Source: Sphingopyxis sp. 113P3 (GTDB lineage Bacteria > Pseudomonadota > Alphaproteobacteria > Sphingomonadales > Sphingomonadaceae). Taken from it: a DNA stretch of 64,000 nt. Both the position numbers and the translations under genes were made by a program. Within the stretch, counting starts at the first letter, position 1; each line of letters opens with the position of its first letter. Positions 41,925 through 50,347 of the stretch are shown piece after piece. The notes beneath the pieces were generated by a model. The model did no database searches, had not been told where the DNA came from, and saw only the letters and a program-made list of their open reading frames with translations. The DNA is taken from positions 3,567,501-3,631,500 of the forward strand of contig NZ_CP009452.1 in assembly GCF_001278035.1 (NCBI RefSeq), given 5' to 3'.

Positions 41925-43033
41925 GCAACCACCTCATCACCGAAAGCTACAAGCGAAAGCTGGGCACGGTCACGCGCCTGGCGATGATGGCGTATCTCGC
42001 GGACAAGGCGAGCGACTGCGGCGGCGGCATCTTTGCGTCGAAACAGACCATGGCCGACGAGCTCGATCTTACGAAGAAGACGGTCATCACGACGATCCAG
42101 GGCCTTATTGCCGATGGCCTGCTCAAGGTGGTTGGCTCGCGGCCGTGCGACAATGGTTATACCGTCGAATATGCGATCAATGTCGATGCGCTGCTAGCAC
42201 TGCCGCTCGTCGGATGCTGGGTGCGGAAGGCTCGTTACACCGGTGTAAAATCTTCACCGGTGAAGAAGCGGGACCGGTCACCCACGGTAACGGGGACCGG
42301 TGTAAATGTTACACCCAAACCCCCCAATGAACCTTCTCCCCTATCATCAGCTGACGCTGATGATCCGCCCCAGGGTGAAAAATCCGACAATCAGGAAAAG
42401 GAGCGGCCGGCGCCGAAGCGGAAGCCGCGTAAGCGGACGGAGGGGCATAGCCTTCCCCCTGACTGGGTGGCACCTGCACCGGAAGACCTGCCGCCCGTGG
42501 CGCGCCGCCTGGTCGCGCAGTGGCCCGATGGCGCCTACGAAGCCGTCTGCGAGGCGTTCAAGCTGCACTGGCTCACCGAAACCCGCGCGATCGGCCGCAA
42601 GTCGGATTGGACGGCGGCGCTAGGGAAGTGGGTCAACACCGATCATCCTCGTGTAATGCATGCAAAAATGCGCGGCGTGAGCTTCGCGCCGCCGCCCGCG
42701 GCTCGCCCAGCGATCGCCTCGGCGCTGCCGCCCGCGCAGGTGCGCGCCAAGGCCCGCGAGGATGAGCGGAGCGCGAAGGTCCACGCCAAGCTTGAGAAGG
42801 AGCTCGGGCTCACGACCTATAGCAGCTGGGTGCGCGGCGCCGCGATCCTGTTCGGCGACGGCGAGGTCACTGCGGTCTTTCCCTCCGCCTTTGCCGCGGG
42901 CTGGGCCGAGAATAATCTCGCGCTGCAAATTGGCGCAGCGGTCGCGTCGGTCGGCGGCGAGGTCTTCGGCCGCGTCATCTTCCAGGCCGAGGCGGCAGCG
43001 CCAAAGCCGCGCGCGGAGCGGGTCGATGGATGA
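41921..43033 (+). CDS. Phage replication initiator (winged helix + DnaA-N-like region)
   Basis: A 370-residue protein. Residues ~1-90 form a winged helix (ASKQTMADELDLTKKTVITT then DGLLKVVGSR), like phage O-type initiators. Residues ~105-200 are Pro/Lys/Asp-rich and disordered. The C-terminal part (LTTYSSWVRGAAILFGDGEV followed by AVFPSAFAAGWAENNL) resembles the DnaA N-terminal domain that contacts helicase. Its own coding sequence carries the iteron-like repeats at 42235-42315, as lambda O carries ori. Confidence 0.75.
   Translation: MSNHLITESYKRKLGTVTRLAMMAYLADKASDCGGGIFASKQTMADELDLTKKTVITTIQGLIADGLLKVVGSRPCDNGYTVEYAINVDALLALPLVGCWVRKARYTGVKSSPVKKRDRSPTVTGTGVNVTPKPPNEPSPLSSADADDPPQGEKSDNQEKERPAPKRKPRKRTEGHSLPPDWVAPAPEDLPPVARRLVAQWPDGAYEAVCEAFKLHWLTETRAIGRKSDWTAALGKWVNTDHPRVMHAKMRGVSFAPPPAARPAIASALPPAQVRAKAREDERSAKVHAKLEKELGLTTYSSWVRGAAILFGDGEVTAVFPSAFAAGWAENNLALQIGAAVASVGGEVFGRVIFQAEAAAPKPRAERVDG
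42235..42315. repeat. Iteron-like palindrome cluster, putative phage origin
   Basis: Within 81 bases lie TTACACCGGTGTAA (42235-42248), CTTCACCGGTGAAG (42252-42265), GACCGGTC (42272-42279) and GGTGTAA-ATG-TTACACC (42299-42315). All but the last are perfect palindromes. ACCGGT cores occur at 42239, 42256, 42273 and 42296; the first three are exactly 17 bp apart. The site falls in the disordered linker region of the initiator gene. Confidence 0.75.
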
Positions 43034-43286
43034 GGTCCGCATCCCGCTCGTCATCCCGCTGCACGCAATCCGGCGCTACCGCGAGCGCGTCGCCAAGATC
43101 CCGGCGCGCGAGGTCATCGAGCGTCTCAGCGGGCCCGCGTTCGATGCATGCGACCGCCTGGGCGGAGGGGCGGTCATCCTGCCGAGCGGGCACCGCGTTA
43201 TCTGCGGCGACGGCGCCGTCATCACGGTCCTGCCGCTCGGGTACAAATTCAACCATTTTCGATTTTCCGGGAAGCATCGTCGATGA
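43026..43286 (+). CDS. Small hypothetical phage protein (86 aa)
   Basis: An 86-residue protein: PLHAIRRYRERV then IERLSGPAFDACDRLGGGAV and a beta-rich end (SGHRVICGDGAVITVLP). The PLHA.RRYRERV start resembles small phage/toxin-like proteins that carry an HxxxRYxxR pattern, but no assignment is safe. It overlaps its upstream neighbour by 8 bases and the next by 4. Confidence 0.55.
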   Translation: MDEVRIPLVIPLHAIRRYRERVAKIPAREVIERLSGPAFDACDRLGGGAVILPSGHRVICGDGAVITVLPLGYKFNHFRFSGKHRR

Positions 43287-43738
43287 AGAAAGCTGAAGTT
43301 GCCGCGCTGATTTGCGACCTGCCGATGAAGGACCGGAGGATCTATGGCGCGCTGGTTAAGGCCGCGGAGGCGGGCCAGCCGGCGCCGATCGCCGATGACC
43401 TGGTCGACATATCAGGTTACTCGTCAGTGAGCAGTACGGTCGACGCCGTAAAGCGGCTCGAGCAGCGCGGCCTTATCGAGGTGCGTCGCTATCAGCGCAG
43501 CCGGCAAATCATGATCGTCGAAACTGGATTGTGGACAGCGCTGCCGCTCAACACCGCGCCGCACTGGCGCGATCGACCGCGCGATATCCCGACGCCGGCG
43601 CCCGCGACCGTGAAGGCGCGCGATGCCGATGTCAGCGCCGAGATCCTGAAATGGGCGAGCAGCCGCGGCGTCGGCCTCTCCGAGGCCCTCGCCGACCTGG
43701 TCTTTGTCGGTTGGAAGGTGGAGATGGAGCGTGGCTAA
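43283..43738 (+). CDS. Winged-helix DNA-binding protein
   Basis: A 151-residue protein. Residues ~15-75 read as a MarR-like winged helix: DRRIYGALVKAAEAGQPAP, SVSSTVDAVKRLEQRGLIEV and RYQRSRQIMIVE for the wing. A Pro-rich linker and a short C-terminal helical region follow. It sits directly before the terminase genes and could be a late-gene regulator or terminase accessory protein. Confidence 0.65.
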   Translation: MKKAEVAALICDLPMKDRRIYGALVKAAEAGQPAPIADDLVDISGYSSVSSTVDAVKRLEQRGLIEVRRYQRSRQIMIVETGLWTALPLNTAPHWRDRPRDIPTPAPATVKARDADVSAEILKWASSRGVGLSEALADLVFVGWKVEMERG

Positions 43739-44546
43739 GAAGCCTGCCCCGCCGAAGAAGGCGGTGAAACCCGCCGCGAGGAAGCGCGCCGCGACGCCCG
43801 CGCGCGATCCGGTCACCGGTCTCACCCACAAGCGCAAGCTGTTTGCCGATGAGTATCTCGTCGACCTCAACGGCCTGCGAGCGTATCGCGCCGCGGGCTT
43901 CAAGGGCAGCGACAATGTCTGTGCGGTCGAAGCGCACAAGCTCCTAAGCGATCCTAAGGTTGCGGCCTATGTCGAAGCGCGCATGTCCGAGCGTTCGCAG
44001 CGCACCGAGATCACGCAAGACATGGTGCTCGAGCGCTGGTGGCAGATCGCAACGGCAGACCCCAACGACGTGATACAGTTTCGGCGGATTTGCTGCCGGT
44101 ACTGCTATGGCAAGAACTTCGAATATCAGTGGATCGACGAAGCCGAATTCACCCAGGCCCTCATGATCGCCCGCATGGCGAACGAAGCCGAGAAGTCGAA
44201 GAAGAAGCCCGGCGCGCTGCAACCCATGCCCTCCGATGCAGGCGGCTTCGGATTCGTGCGCTCGGATCCGCCGCATCCCAAGTGCCCGAAGTGCCGAGGC
44301 GAAGGGCAGGCCGATGTCTTCGCTCACGATACGCGCCACCTCAAGGGCAATGCGCGGCTGCTCTATGCCGGGGTGAAGGTCACGCAATCAGGCTTCGAGA
44401 TGAAGGTGCATGACCAGATGGCGGCGCTCGACAAGGTTGCGCGTCACCTTGGCATGTACAAGGACAAGCTCGAGCATGATGTCACCGACGAGCTCGTCGA
44501 GGCGCTTCAGGCCGGGAATAGGCGGGTAGCGGATGGCGCGGGCTAA
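43731..44546 (+). CDS. Terminase small subunit
   Basis: A 271-residue protein starting with GTG. The N-terminus is a Lys/Ala/Pro-rich tail; residues ~30-85 show the terminase small-subunit HTH (KRKLFADEYLVDLNGLRAYR and NVCAVEAHKLLSDPKVAAYV). A zinc-ribbon insertion (CCRYCYG ... CPKCRGEG) lies around residues 120-205. It recognises the packaging site and feeds the large subunit, whose gene starts 14 bases before this one ends. Confidence 0.85.
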   Translation: MAKKPAPPKKAVKPAARKRAATPARDPVTGLTHKRKLFADEYLVDLNGLRAYRAAGFKGSDNVCAVEAHKLLSDPKVAAYVEARMSERSQRTEITQDMVLERWWQIATADPNDVIQFRRICCRYCYGKNFEYQWIDEAEFTQALMIARMANEAEKSKKKPGALQPMPSDAGGFGFVRSDPPHPKCPKCRGEGQADVFAHDTRHLKGNARLLYAGVKVTQSGFEMKVHDQMAALDKVARHLGMYKDKLEHDVTDELVEALQAGNRRVADGAG

Positions 44547-46041
44547 GACCCAGCTGGCGCTGGCTCAGCGCATTGGCGAGTTCAGGTGGGATCCGGAAGG
44601 TTATGTTCTCTTTGCCTTCCCCTGGGGGCAGAAGGGCACCGACCTTGAGCGGCACAGCGGCCCGCGCCAGTGGCAGCTGGATGAGCTCCGCGCGATCGGC
44701 GAGCACCTGCAGAATCCCGAGACGCGCTATATGCCGTATCGCAGCGCCAAGGCGTCGGGGCACGGCATCGGCAAGTCCGCGCTGATCGGGATGATCTCGA
44801 AGTGGGCGCTCGATACCTGCGTCGACACCCGCATCGTCATCACCGCGAACACCGAAACGCAGCTGCTCACGAAGACATCGCCCGAGATCGGCAAGTGGGC
44901 GCGGCTCGCCATCACCCGAGACTGGTTCAAGCATAACGCGACGAGCCTGGTTTCGACGCTTCCCGGCCGGGACAAGTCCTGGCGCCTCGATCTCGTGACC
45001 TGGTCGGTTACCAATACCGAGGCGTTCGCCGGCCTGCACAACGAAGGCAAGCGGATCGTCGTCATCTATGACGAAGCTTCAGGCATCGCGGACAAGGTCT
45101 GGGAGGTGACGCTCGGCGCGCTCACCGACGAGAACACCGAGATCATCTGGATCGCCTTCGGCAACCCGACGCTCAACACCGGCGAATTCCGCCAGTGCTT
45201 CGGCAAGAACCGCAATCTCTGGCACACAGCGCAGATTGATAGCCGGACAGTCGAAGGCACGAACAAGGCTTTCCTCGACCTGCTCGTCAAAACCTATGGT
45301 GAAGACAGCGATATAGTAAAGGTGCGCGTCCGCGGCATGTTCCCCTCAGCAAGCTCAATGCAATTCATCGGCACCGACGTCGTCGAGGCCGCCCAGGAGC
45401 GCGAGGTGCAAAGCCTCGGCTCCGATCCGGTCATCTTCGGCGTCGACTGCGCCCGCTTCGGCGATGACAAGTCGGTGCTGGCGATCCGCTGCGGCCGGGA
45501 CGCGAAGTCCCGGCCGTGGAAGGAATGGACCAAACAGGACAGCATGCTCCTCGCCGGCGACATCGCGCTCGAGGCGATGCGGTGGAAGCCCGACGCGATC
45601 TTCGTCGACGCCGGCAACATCGGCGCGGCCGTGATCGACCGCCTGCGGCAACTCGAAGTCCCGAATGTCTTTGAAGTCTGGTTCGGCGGTGAGGGCGGCA
45701 TGGCCTATCTGGACGCTGGCGTCACTGTGCATTGCGGCAACAAGCGCACGCAGATGTGGACGCAGATGCGCTCTTGGCTGAAGGGCGGCGCCATCCCTGA
45801 CAGCCAGCAATTGCAAGATGACCTGGTGGGCCCGACCTATGCCTTCGGCGCCGACGAGACGAGCATCGTGCTCGAGAAGAAGAAGGACATGAAGAAGCGC
45901 GGCCTCGCAAGCCCCGACGAAGGCGACGCGCTTGCCTGCACCTTTGCCTTCCCGGTGCTGCCGCGCGCCGTGCCCAACTACCTCAACCCCGAGAATTACG
46001 GACAGCCGGCCGGAGGTGACCGATATGACGAACTTGCATGA
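44533..46041 (+). CDS. Terminase large subunit
   Basis: A 502-residue packaging motor. Walker A is SAKASGHGIGKSALIG near residue 75; Walker B is RIVVIYDEASG near residue 175; the RNase H-like nuclease begins with IFGVDCARFGDDKS near residue 297 and continues with DAIFVDAGNIGAAV and DEGDALACTFAFP. It hydrolyses ATP to package DNA and cuts the concatemer. The C-terminus ends in DRYDELA. Confidence 0.93.
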   Translation: MARAKTQLALAQRIGEFRWDPEGYVLFAFPWGQKGTDLERHSGPRQWQLDELRAIGEHLQNPETRYMPYRSAKASGHGIGKSALIGMISKWALDTCVDTRIVITANTETQLLTKTSPEIGKWARLAITRDWFKHNATSLVSTLPGRDKSWRLDLVTWSVTNTEAFAGLHNEGKRIVVIYDEASGIADKVWEVTLGALTDENTEIIWIAFGNPTLNTGEFRQCFGKNRNLWHTAQIDSRTVEGTNKAFLDLLVKTYGEDSDIVKVRVRGMFPSASSMQFIGTDVVEAAQEREVQSLGSDPVIFGVDCARFGDDKSVLAIRCGRDAKSRPWKEWTKQDSMLLAGDIALEAMRWKPDAIFVDAGNIGAAVIDRLRQLEVPNVFEVWFGGEGGMAYLDAGVTVHCGNKRTQMWTQMRSWLKGGAIPDSQQLQDDLVGPTYAFGADETSIVLEKKKDMKKRGLASPDEGDALACTFAFPVLPRAVPNYLNPENYGQPAGGDRYDELA

Positions 46042-46213
46042 CCATGGCCCCGCGTCGTTCGAGGATTGGTGCAAGCTGAGCGGTCTCGATCGCCATTATG
46101 TGCGCCGCAACTATTCGGCGCTCCGCCAGCGCTATGAGGCGGATCCGCTGACCCCGATGCCGTCGCTGCCGCCCCCGGCCGTGAAGCAGCGCGATCGATA
46201 CGACGAGCTCTAG
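46025..46213 (+). CDS. Small hypothetical phage protein (62 aa)
   Basis: A 62-residue protein with a short helical core (FEDWCKLSGLDRHYVRRNYS) and a Pro-rich tail that ends in DRYDEL, the same ending as the large terminase before it. It overlaps the terminase gene by 17 bases in another frame. Possibly a packaging accessory protein; no family recognised. Confidence 0.55.
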   Translation: MTNLHDHGPASFEDWCKLSGLDRHYVRRNYSALRQRYEADPLTPMPSLPPPAVKQRDRYDEL

Positions 46214-46246
46214 GCCCGATTCAAAGCCATAGGGGCGCCCCGTAAC

Positions 46247-46277
46247 GCTCTCCCCACGAAGGAGAGCCGCAGGCATG
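46247..46277 (+). promoter_or_regulatory. Hairpin covering the ribosome-binding site of the 61-aa gene
   Basis: GCTCTCC (46247-46253) pairs perfectly with GGAGAGC (46261-46267) across a 7-base loop. The downstream arm contains the GGAG Shine-Dalgarno for the ATG at 46275, so folding would hide it. It may tune translation of the small protein. Confidence 0.5.
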
Positions 46278-46460
46278 TGCACCCCCAAAGCCCCTGATTT
46301 GCCGATCCAGCCCGAACGGCAAGCGATGAAGCTGCCCGACGAGGGCCTCGATCTCTCGAAGGACAGCTCGAAGCGCCGCCGCGCGATCATGGCGGGCCTT
46401 ATCACCTCGCCGCAGGGCGCGCTCGGCAGCCCCAACACCTCTCAGGCGACGCTCGGCTAA
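46275..46460 (+). CDS. Small phage head protein between terminase and portal (61 aa)
   Basis: A 61-residue protein starting MCTPKAPDLP, with a Ser/Arg-rich centre and a SPQGALGSPN end. Small proteins that begin MC...PKAPD and lie just before the portal gene are common in T7-like phage genomes. Their role is unknown. Its ribosome-binding site lies in a hairpin. Confidence 0.65.
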   Translation: MCTPKAPDLPIQPERQAMKLPDEGLDLSKDSSKRRRAIMAGLITSPQGALGSPNTSQATLG

Positions 46461-46464
46461 GTCG

Positions 46465-48090
46465 GTGTCGATCCGCCAGGACTGCGAAACCCGTCTGTCG
46501 GGGATGAAGACGATCCGGCAGGATTATGAGGACGAGGTGCGCAATATCGCGCGCTTCGCTCAGCCTTCCCGCTCGCGTTTCCTGGCAACGGAAAAGAACA
46601 AGGGTGGCCGGCGCCGCCTTGCAAACAATCGCCTGCTCGACCCGCACGGCATCCTCGCGGCGCGCACGCTCACCAATGGCATGACGTCGGGCCTGTCGTC
46701 GGCTTCAACGCCCTGGTTCACGCTCGCGGTCGCGGATGAGCTCATGGAGGCGGAAGGCGTCCGCGACTGGCTCAGCGACGTCCAGACGCGCATGTATTCG
46801 TTTCTGGCCGCCACCAATTTCTACAGCGCGGCGAAGACCGGATATGGCGAAACCGGCCTGTTCGGGACCGAGGCGACCGTCATGGTCGAGCATCCCCGCT
46901 TCGGCGCGGTGTGTCACAGCCTGACCTTTGGCGAATATTGGATCGCGCTCTCCGACGCGATGCGCCCCGACACGCTCTATCGCCTCTGCCCGATGACGGT
47001 GCGCCAGGCGGTCATGTCGTTCGGCGATGCGGTGCAGCCCTGGATTCGCAGCGCCTATGACCGCAGCGATTATGAAAAGGACGTCGAGGTCTATCAGGCG
47101 ATCGAGCCCGATCCCGGTGGCCGCTTCAACTATCGCAGCGTCTATTGGGATGCGTCGGACGGCCGCGATGTGGTGCTGCGCACCCGAGGCTATACCGAGC
47201 AGCCCTTCTGGGCGCCGCGTTGGGACGTCGCGGGCGGCGACGTCTACGGCACGGCGCCGGGCATGGAGGCGCTTCCCGCGCTCCGCGAGCTCCAACTGCA
47301 AACGAAGCGCCGCAATGAGGCGATCGACCTCATGGTCCACCCGGAGAAGATCGTCCCGCCGCAGGTACGCCTGACGGGCCAGCCGCGCTCGATCGTCACG
47401 GGCAACGGCGTCCAGCGCGAAAATATCGTTGTGCCGTATGCAATGCCCTACCAGGCGGTAGAGGCGATCCGCCAGGAAATCGAGAAGTGCAAAGAGCAGA
47501 TTGACGCGCTCTTTTATGCGGACCTGTTCAACGCGATCACGAACATGCGCGGCATTCAACCTCGCAACATGGAAGAGATCGCCAAGCGCAACGAAGAGAA
47601 GCTCACGCAGCTGGGCCCGGTCATCGAGCGCGTCAGCACGGAAAAGCTGATGGTCGTTATCGACCGCACCTTCAGCCTGATGGAGCGCGGCCGCCTGCTC
47701 CCGCCCGCGCCTCCCGCGCTCCGCGAGACTGATCTCAAGGTCGAATTCGTCTCGATCCTCACCCAGATGCAGCGCCTGGTCGGCATCGGCCAGATCGAGC
47801 GCAGCGTCTCCTTCGTCGGCAACCTCGCTGCCGCCTTCCCTGAGGCTGTCGACAAGATCAACATCGACGAGACGATCGATGAGTATGCGCAGCGAGCCGG
47901 CACGCCGTCGAAGATCATCCGCTCGACGGCCGAGGCCGGCAAGCTCCGGCAAGCCCGTCAGGCAGAGATCCAGCAGAGGAAGATGCTCGAGACGGTGCCC
48001 GCGGTCCAGCAGGGCGCCGATGCGGCGCGCCTCCTCAGTGAAACCGACGTCGGCGGCGAGCCGCTGCTCGATACCTTGCTAGGCGCGTGA
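46465..48090 (+). CDS. Portal (head-to-tail connector) protein
   Basis: A 541-residue protein starting with GTG. It matches podovirus head-tail connector proteins: RFLATEKNKGGRRRLANNRL, LTNGMTSGLSSASTPWFTL, TGYGETGLFGTEATVMVEH and a Glu/Arg-rich C-terminal barrel region. It forms the dodecameric portal through which DNA is packaged and to which tail tube A binds. Confidence 0.9.
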   Translation: MSIRQDCETRLSGMKTIRQDYEDEVRNIARFAQPSRSRFLATEKNKGGRRRLANNRLLDPHGILAARTLTNGMTSGLSSASTPWFTLAVADELMEAEGVRDWLSDVQTRMYSFLAATNFYSAAKTGYGETGLFGTEATVMVEHPRFGAVCHSLTFGEYWIALSDAMRPDTLYRLCPMTVRQAVMSFGDAVQPWIRSAYDRSDYEKDVEVYQAIEPDPGGRFNYRSVYWDASDGRDVVLRTRGYTEQPFWAPRWDVAGGDVYGTAPGMEALPALRELQLQTKRRNEAIDLMVHPEKIVPPQVRLTGQPRSIVTGNGVQRENIVVPYAMPYQAVEAIRQEIEKCKEQIDALFYADLFNAITNMRGIQPRNMEEIAKRNEEKLTQLGPVIERVSTEKLMVVIDRTFSLMERGRLLPPAPPALRETDLKVEFVSILTQMQRLVGIGQIERSVSFVGNLAAAFPEAVDKINIDETIDEYAQRAGTPSKIIRSTAEAGKLRQARQAEIQQRKMLETVPAVQQGADAARLLSETDVGGEPLLDTLLGA

Positions 48091-48398
48091 TGGAAGAGAA
48101 AGACCTCGCCGCGCTCTTCGCCAACCCGTTGTTTCGCGATTTCCTCTTTGTGGCGATTCAACGTGCTGGCATTTTGCAGCCAGCCAATGGGCATGACCTG
48201 CGTGATCTCGCTTTCGCCGAGGGACGTCGAAGCCTGGGGCTGGAACTCCTGCAATTGGTCGATGCCGGCCAACCGAAGGCTCTGCGATCGCCTGACGCGC
48301 TCGCGACCCTCCATGCAGTCATCCTGACAGCCCTTAACCCCCCTTCGAAACCCGAGGAGAAGAAACGTGCGGACCGCTACGACGATATTCCCGACTAA
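48090..48398 (+). CDS. Bbp19-like small phage protein
   Basis: A 102-residue protein. The pattern LFRDFLFVAIQRAGIL followed by FAEGRRSLGLELLQLV matches the Bbp19-like family first named in Bordetella phage BPP-1, found next to portal genes. Function is unknown. The C-terminus ends ADRYDDIPD, echoing the endings of the large terminase and the 62-residue protein. It begins at a TGATG junction with the portal stop and overlaps the scaffold gene. Confidence 0.75.
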   Translation: MEEKDLAALFANPLFRDFLFVAIQRAGILQPANGHDLRDLAFAEGRRSLGLELLQLVDAGQPKALRSPDALATLHAVILTALNPPSKPEEKKRADRYDDIPD

Positions 48399-49254
48399 AT
48401 CGACCGCCCTTCGCGGCGCGCTCCTGGCTTCGGCCGCCTTCATGTCGCCCGTGGAGCGCGCCATGGGCCGCTTCATGCGCGCGCCTGACGATCACGGCGG
48501 GGGCGACGGTGGCTCTGGCGGTGACAGCGGCGCAGGCGACAGCGGTGCTGGCACCGGAGACCAGGGCACTGGCGATCAGGGCGCCGGCGACGGAGGCGAC
48601 GCGGGCGGTGATAGCGGCTCGGGCGACGGTGAAGGCGACGACGGCTCGGGCGGTACCGCGCTCGGCGACGGCGGCGACGACGATGCGGGCGATGGCGACG
48701 GTGAAGGTGACGGATCCGGCGAAGGCGACGATGGCGGCAGCGAGGGCGCGCCCGACGTCTATGACCTTTCCGTCGAAGGCGTCGAGCTCGATGGCGAGAT
48801 GGTCAAGGAAGCCGAGCCGATCCTGCGCGAGCTCAACCTGACCAACGACCAGGCCAAGAAGTTCGTGCCGATCGCGGCGAAGATGATGGACCGCGCCGTC
48901 GAGGCGACGGTCAACGACATCGTCGCGAAGGGCAACGCGCAGCGCAAGGAGTGGCTCGATGCCGCGAAGGCGGCCGACGATATCGGCGGCGCCAAGTGGG
49001 ACGACACGATGCACCTCGCCGCCAAGGGGCTCGATGCGCTCGGGTTCGTCAAGGCGGACAAGGCCAACAATGTCGAGGCTCACCCGTTCCGGCTCGCGCT
49101 GGAATCGACGGGCTTCGGCAATCACCCCGACATGATCCGCATGGCCGCCAAGCTCGGCGAGCTCGTGTCGGAAGATGGCGATTTCGTGCGGGCGGATGCT
49201 TCGGCGCCCGGCGCGAATGACGATGTGGCGAAGCGTCTCTATCCTAACGACTAA
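48367..49254 (+). CDS. Phage scaffolding protein with Gly/Asp-rich region
   Basis: A 295-residue protein starting with GTG after GAGGAGAAG. The N-terminal 40 residues are hydrophobic/basic; residues ~42-128 are almost only Gly, Asp, Ser, Glu and Ala; the rest is helical (DGEMVKEAEPILRELNLTND ...). Position between portal and major capsid genes and the helical, charged make-up fit a capsid assembly scaffold. It overlaps the Bbp19-like gene by 32 bases. Confidence 0.75.
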   Translation: MRTATTIFPTKSTALRGALLASAAFMSPVERAMGRFMRAPDDHGGGDGGSGGDSGAGDSGAGTGDQGTGDQGAGDGGDAGGDSGSGDGEGDDGSGGTALGDGGDDDAGDGDGEGDGSGEGDDGGSEGAPDVYDLSVEGVELDGEMVKEAEPILRELNLTNDQAKKFVPIAAKMMDRAVEATVNDIVAKGNAQRKEWLDAAKAADDIGGAKWDDTMHLAAKGLDALGFVKADKANNVEAHPFRLALESTGFGNHPDMIRMAAKLGELVSEDGDFVRADASAPGANDDVAKRLYPND

Positions 49255-49269
49255 AAGGGGGAATTTCCC

Positions 49270-50286
49270 ATGGCTATTATCGGCAACACCTATCTCAGCC
49301 TCATCGATGTGATGAAACAGGAAGGCAACGAGCTCGGCGATATCGTCGAGGCGCTGCACACGCTCAATCCCATCATGAAGGATGCGAACGTCATCACCTG
49401 CAATATGGGCACGAAGCATCGGTCGAACATTCGCACCGGCCTGCCCAGTGTGAGCTGGGGCGCGCTCTACGAGGGCATCGCACAGTCGAAGTCGACCACT
49501 ACCCAGGTCGATGACGTGACCGGCTTCGTCGAAGGTCTCTCGACCGTCGACAGCCGCCTGCTCAAGATCGCCGGCGCAAATGCCGCCAAGGTCCGCATGT
49601 CCGAATCGACGGCGTTCCTCGAAGCGATGGCGCAGGAGTTCGAAAAGACCTTCTGGTACTCGAACATCGGCGCAAGCCCGCGCAAGTTCCACGGCTTCTT
49701 TGCCCGCTACAACACGCTCGCTAACCCGAACGTGGTCGACGGCGGCGGGGCAGGCTCGGACAACACGTCGATCGCCATGGTCACCTGGGGCGACCAGGCG
49801 ACGTCGATCATCACCCCCGAGGGCGTGGCCGCGGGCGTCGATCGCGAGGACAAGGGCGAGCACCGCGTCCTCGATGCGAGCGGCAATCCTTACTACGCGA
49901 AGGATGAGCTCTTCACCCAGCACGGCGGTGTCACCGTCAAGGATTGGCGCTATAGCGGCCGCGTCTGCAACATCGACGTGTCCGATGTCATCGCCGGTAC
50001 CAAGGCCGTGAACCCGCTGCTCCGCAAGCTTTTCTATAAGCTTCAGGGCCGCCGCAACTACGGCATGGAGAACCAGGGCGGGATTATCGGTGCCACCCGC
50101 ACCGTGATCTACATGAACCGCACCCTGCTCGAGGCGCTCGACGCCGAAGGAACGAACGCGGGTTCGTCGGACAACTTCGTCCGGCTGAAGCCGAAGGAGA
50201 TCCAGGGCGAAGAGGTGATGACCTGGCGCGGCATCCCGATCCGCGACACGGACCACATCCTCAATACCGAGGCCAAGGTCGCCTAA
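49270..50286 (+). CDS. Major capsid protein
   Basis: A 338-residue protein. The N-terminal arm DVMKQEGNELGDIVEALHTL and the core (FVEGLSTVDSRLLKIAGANA, MAQEFEKTFWYSNIGASPRKF, GRRNYGMENQGG) match the HK97-like major capsid family of BPP-1-type podoviruses. A GGGGG ribosome-binding stretch precedes the ATG. It is followed by a hairpin and the cement protein gene. Confidence 0.88.
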   Translation: MAIIGNTYLSLIDVMKQEGNELGDIVEALHTLNPIMKDANVITCNMGTKHRSNIRTGLPSVSWGALYEGIAQSKSTTTQVDDVTGFVEGLSTVDSRLLKIAGANAAKVRMSESTAFLEAMAQEFEKTFWYSNIGASPRKFHGFFARYNTLANPNVVDGGGAGSDNTSIAMVTWGDQATSIITPEGVAAGVDREDKGEHRVLDASGNPYYAKDELFTQHGGVTVKDWRYSGRVCNIDVSDVIAGTKAVNPLLRKLFYKLQGRRNYGMENQGGIIGATRTVIYMNRTLLEALDAEGTNAGSSDNFVRLKPKEIQGEEVMTWRGIPIRDTDHILNTEAKVA

Positions 50287-50290
50287 GCAT

Positions 50291-50322
50291 CCGGGGCGGC
50301 GTCTCTCCGGCGCCGCCTCCGG
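50291..50322 (+). terminator. Strong hairpin after the major capsid gene
   Basis: CCGG-GGCGGCG pairs with CGCCGCC-T-CCGG (one bulged T) around a 9-base loop. It lies 5 bases after the capsid stop. Only a weak T stretch (TCATTT) follows, so it may be a partial terminator or an mRNA-stabilising hairpin. Confidence 0.4.
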
Positions 50323-50347
50323 TCATTTAAAGGTCAGGAGAAGACAG

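Noticed and set aside
48334..50256. A 640-residue minus-strand open frame opposite scaffold and capsid genes
   Set aside because: It is an antisense shadow; its translation is of low-complexity RVAD/HDVG type, and the plus strand encodes recognisable capsid proteins.
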